Assembly: GCA_963666035.2 (NCBI GenBank)
Contig: CAXXJI010000003.1
Coordinates: forward strand, 186,001-250,000
Direction: 5' to 3'
From: CALMFG01 sp963666035
Lineage (GTDB): Bacteria > Bacillota > Clostridia > Christensenellales > CALMFG01
DNA length: 64,000 bases
Shown: piece by piece, positions 27,365 through 35,353 of the stretch
How positions within the stretch are numbered: position 1 is the stretch's first letter
Layout: each line of letters starts with the position of its first letter
Position numbers and translations under genes: made by a program
The notes under the pieces: model-generated
Seen by the model: the letters and a program-made list of their open reading frames with translations, nothing else
Told to the model about the DNA's origin: nothing
The model's database searches: none

Positions 27365-28219
27365 ATGAAGCGAATGATAAACATCGTATTGGCGATATTG
27401 ATAATTGGAAGCATGGCGGGTTGCAAACAAGCCGAGGTAAACCGCTTTGACGGGCTTAATATGACGCGCATCACCATCAGCGATATTTGCAGTTCCAACT
27501 CGGGCGCGAGATGTGAGATTGGGCCGGAAAACCAAGCCGTGCTGGATACGGTGGCCGCGTTATTTCCGAAGTCAAGCATATATCCGGACGATATCAGAAT
27601 CGCGCGGCCGTATTATGTGCAGATATCCCTTGCGGACGGTGAAACGCTCAGCCTGATGTACGGCGACGACGCAGGCAGGATGACGGTGATTGACCCGAAA
27701 AGCGAATACAATATTGAAAACCCGGAGCTTACCGCTTATTTTTCTGAGGCGTATGAAAAATATAACCAGCTGGCGGACGAAGTGATGGTGCCGGAGGAAG
27801 ACTCTCTGCCGCCTGTATATGCGTTTACTAAAAGCGATATTGAAGCCGCAGAAAAGGCGATCACAGATTACTACGCAGCATTGGCCAACAAAGACGCAGA
27901 AGCGCTGGTTGCGCTGATGCACCCGCGATTTGGCTACAGCATGGAGAAATACGAGAGCGGGGAGCTGACGCTTTGGGATACGGGGGATTTGGAACTGCTG
28001 GCAATTCACCCTTATGACAGCGCTTTTCAGCAGAATTTTAACTACCACATGGACGCGGGCGACGGCAACACGATGATCCTGAAAGTGGACTTTGAAGTCT
28101 CTTTCCCGGACGGAGACACCAACTCCTGTTACAGCGAAGGCACCTACACCGACTGGGCGTTTATTCTGGTGCGGGCGGATGCGGAGAGTCCGTGGTTGGT
28201 TTATGATCAGGGGTATTGA
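27365..28219 (+). CDS. lipoprotein with NTF2-like C-terminal region
   Basis: 284 residues. Lipobox SMAGCK with Cys at about 20. Residues about 160-284 (EKAITDYYAALANKDAEALVALMHPRF...WLVYDQGY) have the shape of an NTF2/DUF4829-like domain, common in Firmicute lipoproteins. An AGAGAGGT site precedes the ATG. It is the third lipoprotein in a row, but each has its own terminator, so they are probably separate transcripts. Confidence 0.78.
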   Translation: MKRMINIVLAILIIGSMAGCKQAEVNRFDGLNMTRITISDICSSNSGARCEIGPENQAVLDTVAALFPKSSIYPDDIRIARPYYVQISLADGETLSLMYGDDAGRMTVIDPKSEYNIENPELTAYFSEAYEKYNQLADEVMVPEEDSLPPVYAFTKSDIEAAEKAITDYYAALANKDAEALVALMHPRFGYSMEKYESGELTLWDTGDLELLAIHPYDSAFQQNFNYHMDAGDGNTMILKVDFEVSFPDGDTNSCYSEGTYTDWAFILVRADAESPWLVYDQGY

Positions 28220-28269
28220 GTGGGGCGTGAAACCGGGGATAGAATAGATTTGGAAAAGCAACCCCCAGA

Positions 28270-28375
28270 AAGGCTTCGCTTTTCATCCCCCTTATGAAGG
28301 GGATTGAGATGGCACAAAGAAAAAGTCTCTCTTTGGAAAGGGAGTGGGACCGCGACTGCGGTGAGGGAAGGATAG
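28270..28375. repeat. triple-hairpin intergenic repeat-like element
   Basis: Three hairpins in a row: CCCCTT-ATG-AAGGGG, CTCTCTTT-GG-AAAGGGAG, and ACCGC-GACT-GCGGT. This string of short G/C stems resembles repeated intergenic elements seen in many Clostridia genomes. Only one copy is visible here. Confidence 0.45.
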
Positions 28376-28621
28376 ACGGACACCTTAGACAGTTGTAAAT
28401 TGTATATAGAGATATTATATCGGCCACGCGGTGGATTTAAAGGAAAGTAAATGGCAGATTTATGACTAAGGGTTATTAAGGATGAAGTTAGATATAAAAA
28501 ATGTGATTGTTGGCTAATAGCGCCGAAAAACACAATAGCGATACTATAAATCCCGCGGTGGCTTAGAATACCGGGGGATTTGATTATTATGTAGGCTTAT
28601 AAATGAACAAAATGCAACAAG
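28376..28621. other. non-coding AT-rich stretch
   Basis: No gene is supported between the triple hairpin and the promoter at 28622. Base composition shifts to AT-rich here and stays so up to the tRNA genes, unlike the flanks. Confidence 0.5.
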
Positions 28622-28661
28622 GGAACAAACGTTTGCAAAAAGGTGACGATTGTGTTATAAT
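28622..28661 (+). promoter_or_regulatory. promoter with LexA-like (SOS) box
   Basis: TTGCAA (28633-28638) and TATAAT (28656-28661) with a 17-base spacer. The 14 bases at 28622-28635 read GGAACAAACGTTTG, close to the Gram-positive SOS box CGAACrnryGTTyC (mismatches only at the two outer positions). The box overlaps the -35, as expected for repression. Confidence 0.55.
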
Positions 28662-28757
28662 ACTAAAAAATAACATAAAAATATAAATAAGCTATAATTA
28701 GCATTTTAATTTTGCGGTTTATTAATATAAGTAATTTAAAGAGAAAGGAGGTTATAA

Positions 28758-28997
28758 ATGGGTATAGATTATACAACCACACACTTGCCCAGTCAGCAAA
28801 GGGCAGTAATTAGAAAGGGGAAAGAAGAGGGAAAAATGATGAAAGAAACAAAAAGATGCAAAAAACTTAGAGAATATGTTAATAAAGAAGATGCAGTCTT
28901 AGAATGTCTAGCAGACAATGAAGGCGATGATTTTGAGTGGGACGAATATGGGAGATGGCTTGAAGATGATGAAAAACAAAAGGCTATACAAGGCTAG
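28758..28997 (+). CDS. small acidic protein of unknown function
   Basis: 79 residues. AAAGGAGG sits 6 bases before ATG 28758. A second start at 28836 (MMKETKRCKK) with GGGAAAAATG-like spacing is also possible. The body is charged (DNEGDDFEWDEYGRWLEDDEKQ). No family recognised. The gene is AT-rich unlike its surroundings and stands behind a promoter with a LexA-like box. It is probably co-transcribed with the next small gene, 18 bases downstream. Confidence 0.6.
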   Translation: MGIDYTTTHLPSQQRAVIRKGKEEGKMMKETKRCKKLREYVNKEDAVLECLADNEGDDFEWDEYGRWLEDDEKQKAIQG

Positions 28998-29015
28998 AAA
29001 GGATGAAAAGAGAGC

Positions 29016-29300
29016 ATGAACGCAGAAAATAAGAAAAAAACATTTGAATTAATAAGAAAACTTGAAACTGAAGTAAAAGGTGTTGAATTAAGGCAATTCA
29101 CCGAGGCTGAAATATCTGAAGCCCCTTACAATTATATTTTTAAATATATATTGCTTACACCAGGAACGGTTAATAGTAAAGTTACTGCAATAAAAAAAAC
29201 ATACGAATATATGAGCGGTCTTAATATTGAAGAGTTAGAATATTCAGAGATTAGTGATTATATTGGTCTATTAATTCAATTCTATCAAAGCGATACATGA
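29016..29300 (+). CDS. small helical protein of unknown function
   Basis: 94 residues, mostly helical and charged at the N-terminus (NKKKTFELIRKLETEVKGVEL), with a middle Tyr/Ile-rich stretch. AAAGGATG lies upstream of ATG 29016. AT-rich codon use like the gene before it and unlike the rest of the window, suggesting acquisition together. No family recognised and no membrane segment. Confidence 0.55.
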   Translation: MNAENKKKTFELIRKLETEVKGVELRQFTEAEISEAPYNYIFKYILLTPGTVNSKVTAIKKTYEYMSGLNIEELEYSEISDYIGLLIQFYQSDT

Positions 29301-29462
29301 ATATAAAATATTGATGATAAGTATTTGATTATACCCGAGGGATTACAATAATTCCTAACGTGGTCTCAAAACTCGTCCTGCGAATACAGCTTAGATGAAG
29401 AGCAAGGAGATGCGTTTTTCTGAGGAGCGAACTGAATGGTTGGCATATAACCTTACGCGGCA

Positions 29463-29500
29463 ATAAAAAGACGCCTACCTATAAAAATAAGTACGCGTCT
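29463..29500 (-). terminator. terminator of the tRNA operon
   Basis: On the minus strand, AGACGCGTAC pairs with GTAGGCGTCT (one mismatch) and is followed by TTTTT. It lies directly downstream of tRNA-Leu. A second perfect hairpin, GCGGGC-TTA-GCCCGC (29507-29521), lies between them. Confidence 0.75.
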
Positions 29501-29521
29501 ATAACCGCGGGCTTAGCCCGC

Positions 29522-29610
29522 TGGTGCCGAAGACCGGAATCGAACCGGTACGGAGTTTAACCTCCGCAGGATTTTAAGTCCTGTGCGTCTGCCAGTTCCG
29601 CCACTTCGGC
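29522..29610 (-). tRNA. tRNA-Leu (TAA)
   Basis: The reverse complement begins GCCGAAG and ends CTTCGGC-A-CCA. The anticodon loop reads CTTAAAA (anticodon TAA). It has a long variable arm, as in Leu tRNAs, and a GGTTCGATTCC T arm. CCA is encoded. Confidence 0.95.
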
Positions 29611-29646
29611 TTAAAAAACATGAGTGCATTTGGCTTATCACAGTTT

Positions 29647-29720
29647 TGGAGGCGCCACCCAGACTTGAACTGGGGATAAAGGCTTTGCAGGCCTCTGCCT
29701 TACCACTTGGCTATGGCGCC
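29647..29720 (-). tRNA. tRNA-Cys (GCA)
   Basis: The acceptor stem is GGCGCC with GGCGCC, then T and an encoded CCA. The anticodon loop contains GCA (CCTGCAAAG). T arm AGTTCAAGTCT. 74 bases. Confidence 0.95.
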
Positions 29721-29723
29721 AGT

Positions 29724-29798
29724 TGGAGCGGAAGACGGGATTCGAACCCGCGACTTCGACCTTGGCAAGGTCGCACTCTACCACTGAGTCACTCCCGC
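29724..29798 (-). tRNA. tRNA-Gly (GCC)
   Basis: The reverse complement starts GCGGGAGT and ends with an encoded CCA. Anticodon loop TTGCCAA (GCC). T arm GGTTCGAATCC. Three bases separate it from tRNA-Cys. Confidence 0.95.
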
Positions 29799-29892
29799 GT
29801 ATAATAAGACAAAACACTCATGTCGTTTTGCTTGTCTATTAATCGGCTTAAAGCCGATTGTTTTTATTTGCCCTTCGGACAAAATTAATGAT

Positions 29893-29968
29893 TGGTGGGA
29901 GCAACAGGGCTCGAACCTGTGACCCTCTGCTTGTAAGGCAGATGCTCTCCCAGCTGAGCTATGCTCCC
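29893..29968 (-). tRNA. tRNA-Val (TAC)
   Basis: The reverse complement starts GGGAGCATAGCTCAGC and ends GCTCCCACCA with CCA encoded. Anticodon loop CTTACAA (TAC). First gene of the Val-Gly-Cys-Leu tRNA cluster. Confidence 0.95.
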
Positions 29969-30065
29969 ATATCCAATCACAATAGGCGAGGATAATTTTA
30001 TAATATTGCGGCCGTTTAGTCAAGCCCTTGGAGCGGAATATTTATGTCAAGCGCCGTATTTTTTT

Positions 30066-30689
30066 TTACTGCCGGTCTTTCAGCTCCTGCATCACGTCGC
30101 CCGGGTTCATGCCGCGGTCGGACAGCAGGACGAACAGATGGTATAGTAGATCGGCCGATTCGTACTTAATCTCTTCTACCGACCAGTTCTTGGCCGCTAT
30201 GATGACTTCGGCGGCTTCTTCACCGACTTTCTTTAGAATCTTGTCGATGCCCTTGTCAAACAGGTAGTTGGTGTAGGAACCCTCTTTCGGGTTCTTCTTA
30301 CGGTTCTCGATGACAGCAAACAGCTCATCCAGCACGCGGTACCCGCCAAGATACTCCTCGCCGTATGCGTTGTTGTGAAAACAGCTGTATTTGCCCGTGT
30401 GGCAGGCCACGCCGGTCTGATCCACCAGCGCCAGCAGCGTATCCCCGTCGCAGTCATACTTTAAGCTTTTCAGCTTTTGCAGGTTGCCGCTGTTTGCGCC
30501 TTTTTTCCAAAGCTCCTGCCGCGAGCGGGAAAAGTAGGTCATGTATCCCTCTTCCAGCGTCAGCTTCAAGGATTCGGCGTTCATATACGCCAGCATCAGC
30601 ACCGTGTTGGTGCTCACATCCTGCGTAATGCAGGGTACCAGACCCTTTTCGTCAAACTTGATCGCTTCCATCAGTTCTTCATATTTCAT
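30066..30689 (-). CDS. hisIE: bifunctional phosphoribosyl-AMP cyclohydrolase / phosphoribosyl-ATP pyrophosphatase
   Basis: 207 residues. HisI domain (1-110): LMLAYMN, SRSRQELWKKGANSGN, and DCDGDTLL...CHTGKYSCF with the zinc ligands. HisE domain (about 115-207): YTNYLFDKGIDKILKKVGEEAAEVIIAAKN with the MazG-like acidic metal sites. It catalyses steps 2 and 3 of histidine synthesis. Last gene of the his operon, 29 bases after hisF. Confidence 0.97.
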   Translation of the reverse strand: MKYEELMEAIKFDEKGLVPCITQDVSTNTVLMLAYMNAESLKLTLEEGYMTYFSRSRQELWKKGANSGNLQKLKSLKYDCDGDTLLALVDQTGVACHTGKYSCFHNNAYGEEYLGGYRVLDELFAVIENRKKNPKEGSYTNYLFDKGIDKILKKVGEEAAEVIIAAKNWSVEEIKYESADLLYHLFVLLSDRGMNPGDVMQELKDRQ

Positions 30690-30718
30690 AAAAGTTCTCC
30701 TTAAAAACTCGTTTAACC

Positions 30719-31477
30719 CTATCTTCGGACAGGGATATTTTCGTTTGCTAAATAATCTTTCACTTCAGATATTTTAAGCTCACCGTAGTGGAACAGCGAC
30801 GCCGCCAAAACCGCGTCCGCGTGCCCTTCGGTGATGGCGTCCTTAAAGTGCTTTAGCTCGCCCGCACCGCCCGATGCGATCACCGGAATTTTCACCATGT
30901 CGGATACCGCCCGTGTCAGCTCGTTGTCGTAGCCCGCCTTGGTGCCGTCCGCGTCCATGCTGGTCAGCAGAATCTCACCCGCACCCCGCTTTTCTCCCTC
31001 GGCGATCCATTCCAAAGCGTCGCGTCCGGTGTTCACACGTCCGCCGTTGAGGTACACGTCCCATCCGCCGCCATCCCGACGCTTGGCGTCCACCGCCAAA
31101 ACCACGCACTGCGCACCGTAACGCAAAGCCGCTTCGGTGATCAGGTTCGGGTTCTTCAAGGCCGCCGAGTTCACCGATATCTTATCCGCGCCGGATTTTA
31201 AGATGGTGCGAAAATCCTCCACACTGCGTATGCCGCCGCCCACCGTCAGCGGGATAAACACCTGCTCAGCGGTTTTGCTGACCACATCCAGCATGATGTT
31301 TCTTTTGTCGCTGGAAGCGGTGATATCCAAAAATACCAATTCATCCGCGCCCGCGACGTTGTAGGCCTTGGCGGTTTCCACCGGGTCGCCCGCGTCCTGA
31401 AGGTTGACAAAGTTGATGCCTTTCACCACGCGTCCGGCATGTACGTCCAGACAGGGGATAATTCTCTTGGTTAACAT
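30719..31477 (-). CDS. hisF: imidazole glycerol phosphate synthase cyclase subunit
   Basis: 252 residues. Barrel motifs: IPCLDVHAGRVVKG (catalytic Asp), LTVGGGIRS, LAVDAKRRDGGW, TSMDADGTKAGYD with the second catalytic Asp, and ASGGAGEL. It works with HisH, encoded two genes upstream. It starts one base after the hisA stop, so the two are tightly coupled. Confidence 0.98.
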   Translation of the reverse strand: MLTKRIIPCLDVHAGRVVKGINFVNLQDAGDPVETAKAYNVAGADELVFLDITASSDKRNIMLDVVSKTAEQVFIPLTVGGGIRSVEDFRTILKSGADKISVNSAALKNPNLITEAALRYGAQCVVLAVDAKRRDGGGWDVYLNGGRVNTGRDALEWIAEGEKRGAGEILLTSMDADGTKAGYDNELTRAVSDMVKIPVIASGGAGELKHFKDAITEGHADAVLAASLFHYGELKISEVKDYLANENIPVRR

Positions 31478-31478
31478 A

Positions 31479-32192
31479 TTATTTTGCGTCCTCTATGGCT
31501 GTTTTCAGGTCTATTTTGCCGCTGTACAGTGCCTTGCCGATAATCACGCCTGTAGCGCCGGTGGCCTTTACGGCCGCTATATCGCTCGGCTGACTCATGC
31601 CGCCCGAAGCGATGATATGCATGCCGGTTTTTTCCACCATCTCAGCCGTGGCCGAGAGGTTGGGCCCCAAAAGCATCCCGTCTTTCGCGATGTCTGTGTA
31701 GATGATGGTGTCAATGCCGATATCCTTCATTTTAAGCGCTAAGGCGACTGCGTCCTCGCCGGTGGCACCGTCCCAGCCCTCGATGGCGGCCTTGCCGTCT
31801 TTCGCGTCAATGCCCACCACGATTCTGCCGGGGTATTTTTTCACGGCCTCGGCGACTAAAGCGGGGTTTTTCACCGCCGCAGTGCCGATAATGACGCGCG
31901 CGATGTTTAAGGTCTCCAAGCGTTCTTCAATATCCGCCATGGAGCGGATGCCGCCGCCCAGCTGGACGGGCACGGTCACTTTTTCCAAGATTGCTTTCAC
32001 GGCTTCATGGTTTTTAAATCCGCCGGAAAAGGCCGAATCCAGATCGACTAGATGGATATACTCGCCGCCCATACTCTGCCATTTTAACGCCATCTCATAG
32101 GGCTCGCCGTAGGTGGTGGCTTTGCTCATATCGCCCTGTTGTAATCGTACGCATTTTCCATTCTTGATGTCCACTGCCGGATATATAATCAA
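31479..32192 (-). CDS. hisA: ProFAR isomerase
   Basis: 237 residues with barrel landmarks IIYPAVDIKNGKCVRL, QLGGGIRS, VVGIDAKDGKAA, YTDIAKDGMLLGPN and IASGGMS. It isomerises ProFAR to PRFAR, the substrate of HisF/HisH. Ten bases separate it from hisH and one base from hisF. Confidence 0.98.
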   Translation of the reverse strand: MIIYPAVDIKNGKCVRLQQGDMSKATTYGEPYEMALKWQSMGGEYIHLVDLDSAFSGGFKNHEAVKAILEKVTVPVQLGGGIRSMADIEERLETLNIARVIIGTAAVKNPALVAEAVKKYPGRIVVGIDAKDGKAAIEGWDGATGEDAVALALKMKDIGIDTIIYTDIAKDGMLLGPNLSATAEMVEKTGMHIIASGGMSQPSDIAAVKATGATGVIIGKALYSGKIDLKTAIEDAK

Positions 32193-32202
32193 TTAAAGTC
32201 TC

Positions 32203-32799
32203 CTAAATTCTTGCGAATCGTTTCAGCATATCAAGTCCCGCATCCCCGCTTTTTTCGGGGTGGAACTGCAATCCGAACACATTGTCTTTTTGTACCGCCG
32301 CCACAAAGGGGTGGCCATAATCCGACGTTGCGATGATGTTTTCCTCGAGCACGCCCGAAGCGTAGAAACTATGCACAAAATAAACGTATTTGTCGTCGCC
32401 CGCATCAAACAGCGGATTCGCTTTGGCGTGCAGAACGTTCCAGCCCATGTGCGGCACCTTCAAGTTCGGAAGAATGAATTCTACCACTTCGCCGGGGACC
32501 AGCTTTAAGCCTTCGGTTTCGCCGTGCTCAAACGAGCGTTCAAACAACAGCTGCATGCCGAGGCAGATACCGAGGAAGGGCGTGCCGCTGGCGGCTTTTT
32601 CTTTGATCGGGCGGGTTAAACCTCGCTCGTCCAGATGCTTCATCGCGTCGCCGAATGCGCCCACACCGGGTAAAATCAGTTTGCTTGCGCTTTGTATGTC
32701 TTTGGGGTCGGAAGAGATTTCGGCCGAATAGCCCAAGAACTCGCAGGCTTTCTGCACGCTTCGTAAGTTCCCCATACCGTAATCGATGATTGTAATCAT
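32203..32799 (-). CDS. hisH: imidazole glycerol phosphate synthase glutaminase subunit
   Basis: 198 residues, class I glutamine amidotransferase. DYGMGNLRSV, PGVGAFGDAM, and GICLGMQLLF with the nucleophile Cys, then GLQFHPEKSG with the catalytic His and Glu. It feeds ammonia to HisF. The gene follows hisB by 13 bases. Confidence 0.98.
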   Translation of the reverse strand: MITIIDYGMGNLRSVQKACEFLGYSAEISSDPKDIQSASKLILPGVGAFGDAMKHLDERGLTRPIKEKAASGTPFLGICLGMQLLFERSFEHGETEGLKLVPGEVVEFILPNLKVPHMGWNVLHAKANPLFDAGDDKYVYFVHSFYASGVLEENIIATSDYGHPFVAAVQKDNVFGLQFHPEKSGDAGLDMLKRFARI

Positions 32800-32812
32800 G
32801 TTGCGTTTCCTT

Positions 32813-33397
32813 TTATATCAGCCCCTTGGAGGACGGGATGCCCGTCTCCCTCGGGTCTTTTTCCAATGCATATCTGATACATCTGGCAAAGCCCTTAAAG
32901 CAGGCTTCCAGCATGTGATGCGTGTTTTCACCGTAAAGGATACTGATGTGTAAAGTCAACCCCGCACTCATGGCAAATGCGCGGAAAAACTCTTCAAACA
33001 CCTGCGCATCCATACCGCTTTCCATCTTGCCTTTCACCGGCACATCGTACTTTAAGTAAGGCCGGCCGGAGATATCCAAAGCCACACGCGCCAGAGCTTC
33101 GTCCATAGGCAGCATTATCGCGGCGTACCGCTTGATGCCCCGCGCATCGCCCAGCGCTTTTTTTAAAGCACCGCCTAGCACGATCCCCACGTCTTCCACC
33201 GTGTGGTGGCTGTCTACGTCAATGTCGCCTTTGCAGGTGAGGCTCATATCAAACAGCGCGTGCTTGGCCAACAGGTCCAGCATATGGTCAAAAAAAGGCA
33301 AGCCGGTGCTGATGGTATATTTGCCCTTGCCGTATATGTTCAAAGCCAAATCAATATCCGTTTCTTTGGTGGTGCGCTTTTCTTTGATGATCGCCAT
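32813..33397 (-). CDS. hisB: imidazoleglycerol-phosphate dehydratase
   Basis: 194 residues, monofunctional form without the N-terminal phosphatase domain. Manganese-site motifs are GLPFFDHMLD, DSHHTVEDVGI and FFRAFAMSAGLTLHI...HHMLEACFK. The start codon directly follows the hisD stop. A separate histidinol-phosphatase must exist elsewhere. Confidence 0.98.
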   Translation of the reverse strand: MAIIKEKRTTKETDIDLALNIYGKGKYTISTGLPFFDHMLDLLAKHALFDMSLTCKGDIDVDSHHTVEDVGIVLGGALKKALGDARGIKRYAAIMLPMDEALARVALDISGRPYLKYDVPVKGKMESGMDAQVFEEFFRAFAMSAGLTLHISILYGENTHHMLEACFKGFARCIRYALEKDPRETGIPSSKGLI

Positions 33398-34696
33398 CTA
33401 GTTATCCCCTTCAAACCGCACTTTGATGCTGTTGGCGTGCGCGGTTAAGCCTTCATATTCCGCAAAAGACGTGATATCGGCATAACAGCTTTGCAGGGAT
33501 GCTTTATCATATCCGATCACACTGCTTTTTTTAATAAAATCATCCACCGACAGCGGCGAAGAAAACCGCGCTGTACCGTTGGTGGGAAGCACATGGTTGG
33601 GACCGGCAAAGTAGTCGCCCAAAGGTTCGGGCGAATAAGCTCCAAGGAAAACCGCGCCTGCGTTTTTGATCTTAGGCAGCGCCTTTTCAGGATTTTTGAT
33701 GCACAGCTCCAAGTGTTCAGGCGCCACAGTGTTGGCAAAGTCAATCTGATCCGCCAGCCGCTTGGCTACCACAATCATTCCGTAGTTTTTAAGCGATGCT
33801 TCGGCAATTTCCCGTTTCGGCAAAATTTCCAGCTGCTTTAGAATTTCATCGCGCAGTATCTCTGCTCGGGCATGGGAGGGCACCACCGCAATACATGCCG
33901 CCAGTTCATCATGCTCGGCCTGTGAAAGCACATCAGCCGCGATAAAGCGAATATCTACACTGCCATCATCCAGCACCATCACCTCAGAAGGGCCAGCGAT
34001 CATATCCACGCCGACTGTACCGAATACCTGTTTTTTGGCGCTGGCTACATAAGCGTTTCCGGGCCCGGTGATTTTGTACACAGCCGGAACAGTCTCTGTG
34101 CCGTATGCCATCGCGCCGATCGCCTGTGCACCGCCGATTTTAAAGATACGGGAAACACCTGCGATATCCGCGGCAATAAGGATTAAGGGAGCAATCTGTC
34201 CGCTTTCGCTTGGCGGAGTCGCCATGATAATTTCGGGCACGCCCGCCACTTTGGCGGGGATGACGTTCATCAGCACGCTGCTGGGGTACGCCGCTTTTCC
34301 GCCCGGCACGTATACGCCGCATTTCTCGATGGGGTTAAAGAGCTGTCCCAGCGTTTTTCCGCCCTGGGTGTCAATCCATGTCTTGCGCACCTGCTTTTCG
34401 TGAAAATCGCGAATGTTTTTGGCGGCCTGTTTGACGACAGAAATCAGCTTGGCGTCCACCGCTTTGTAAGCCGCTTTGATCTCGGAGGGCTTTACTTCGA
34501 TATTTTTTTCATCGGTACAAAAACAATCGAATGTACGGGTGTACATAAACAGCGCAGCATCGCCTTTGACTTTGATATCTTCCAGCATGCCCTTGACGGT
34601 CTGATCAATAGCGCCAAGGTCTCCGGTACTGCGTTTGGATAAAATCGCTAACGCTTCAGTTTTCTGCGACAAATCAAAGATTCTTATCGTTCCCAT
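33398..34696 (-). CDS. hisD: histidinol dehydrogenase
   Basis: 432 residues. Family landmarks: YVPGGKAAYPSSVLMN, GPGNAYVASAK, QAEHDELA, APEHLEL, and NHVLPTNGTARFSSPLS near the C-terminus with the zinc-site His. It catalyses the last two oxidations to histidine. The ATG at 34696 has AAGAGG upstream and overlaps the hisG end by 23 bases. Confidence 0.98.
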   Translation of the reverse strand: MGTIRIFDLSQKTEALAILSKRSTGDLGAIDQTVKGMLEDIKVKGDAALFMYTRTFDCFCTDEKNIEVKPSEIKAAYKAVDAKLISVVKQAAKNIRDFHEKQVRKTWIDTQGGKTLGQLFNPIEKCGVYVPGGKAAYPSSVLMNVIPAKVAGVPEIIMATPPSESGQIAPLILIAADIAGVSRIFKIGGAQAIGAMAYGTETVPAVYKITGPGNAYVASAKKQVFGTVGVDMIAGPSEVMVLDDGSVDIRFIAADVLSQAEHDELAACIAVVPSHARAEILRDEILKQLEILPKREIAEASLKNYGMIVVAKRLADQIDFANTVAPEHLELCIKNPEKALPKIKNAGAVFLGAYSPEPLGDYFAGPNHVLPTNGTARFSSPLSVDDFIKKSSVIGYDKASLQSCYADITSFAEYEGLTAHANSIKVRFEGDN

Positions 34697-35342
34697 CGTT
34701 TCCTCTTTCTTTTATCACTTTTTTCACCCGTTCGATCAAGGGTGATATCATTTCGGATTTTGTTTTGAGACTGACACGGTTCACAATCAGCCTTGCCGAG
34801 GCCTCGGCGATCTCTTCGGTCACCGAAAGGCCGTTTTCTTTTAAGGTACGCCCGCTTTCCACAATATCCACGATGACATCCGAAAGACCCAAAATGGGCG
34901 CTAGCTCAATACTGCCGTTCAACCGGATGATTTCGATGGTTTCGCCTTTGCCCGAATAATACTTTTTGGCGATATTCGGGTATTTGGTGGCTACCCGTAA
35001 GATGGAGGATGTCATGTTGCGCTTTTTATCGGGGTATCCCGCCACACAGATGCGGCATTTGGCGATATTTAAATCCACCATTTCATACACCGATAAATCT
35101 GCTTCCAAAAGCGTATCCTTACCCGCCACACCGATGTCGGCCACGCCATGATCCACATACACCGGTACGTCGGTGGGCTTGACCATGATAAAGCGGATGC
35201 CGCTGGTTTCGTCGGTCAGCACCAGCTTTCGCGAGTCATCGGAAAGACACGTGCAGTCCACTCCCGCTGCTTCCAGAATTTTGACCGTATCTTCGGCCAG
35301 CCGCCCTTTCGCCAGGGCGATCGTGAGTTTCGCTTCGTTCAT
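34674..35342 (-). CDS. hisG: ATP phosphoribosyltransferase, short form
   Basis: 222 residues. TIALAKGRLAEDTVKIL, then KPTDVPVYVDHGVADIGVAGKDTL, then the PRPP loop GLSDVIVDIVESGRTLKENGL. It lacks the C-terminal ACT-like regulatory domain of the long form, so it needs HisZ, whose gene directly precedes it. First step of the pathway and the usual point of histidine feedback. Confidence 0.98.
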   Translation of the reverse strand: MNEAKLTIALAKGRLAEDTVKILEAAGVDCTCLSDDSRKLVLTDETSGIRFIMVKPTDVPVYVDHGVADIGVAGKDTLLEADLSVYEMVDLNIAKCRICVAGYPDKKRNMTSSILRVATKYPNIAKKYYSGKGETIEIIRLNGSIELAPILGLSDVIVDIVESGRTLKENGLSVTEEIAEASARLIVNRVSLKTKSEMISPLIERVKKVIKERGNDGNDKNL

Positions 35343-35353
35343 TTTTTGCTCCG

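Noticed and set aside
27572..28261. 229-codon open frame on the minus strand
   Set aside because: Shadow of the lipoprotein gene at 27365-28219, with improbable Phe/Arg/Val-rich composition and no ribosome site.
29522..29610. tRNA-Leu as an attachment site for an integrated island
   Set aside because: The AT-rich patch lies beside the tRNA cluster, but no integrase and no repeat of the tRNA 3' end was found in the window.
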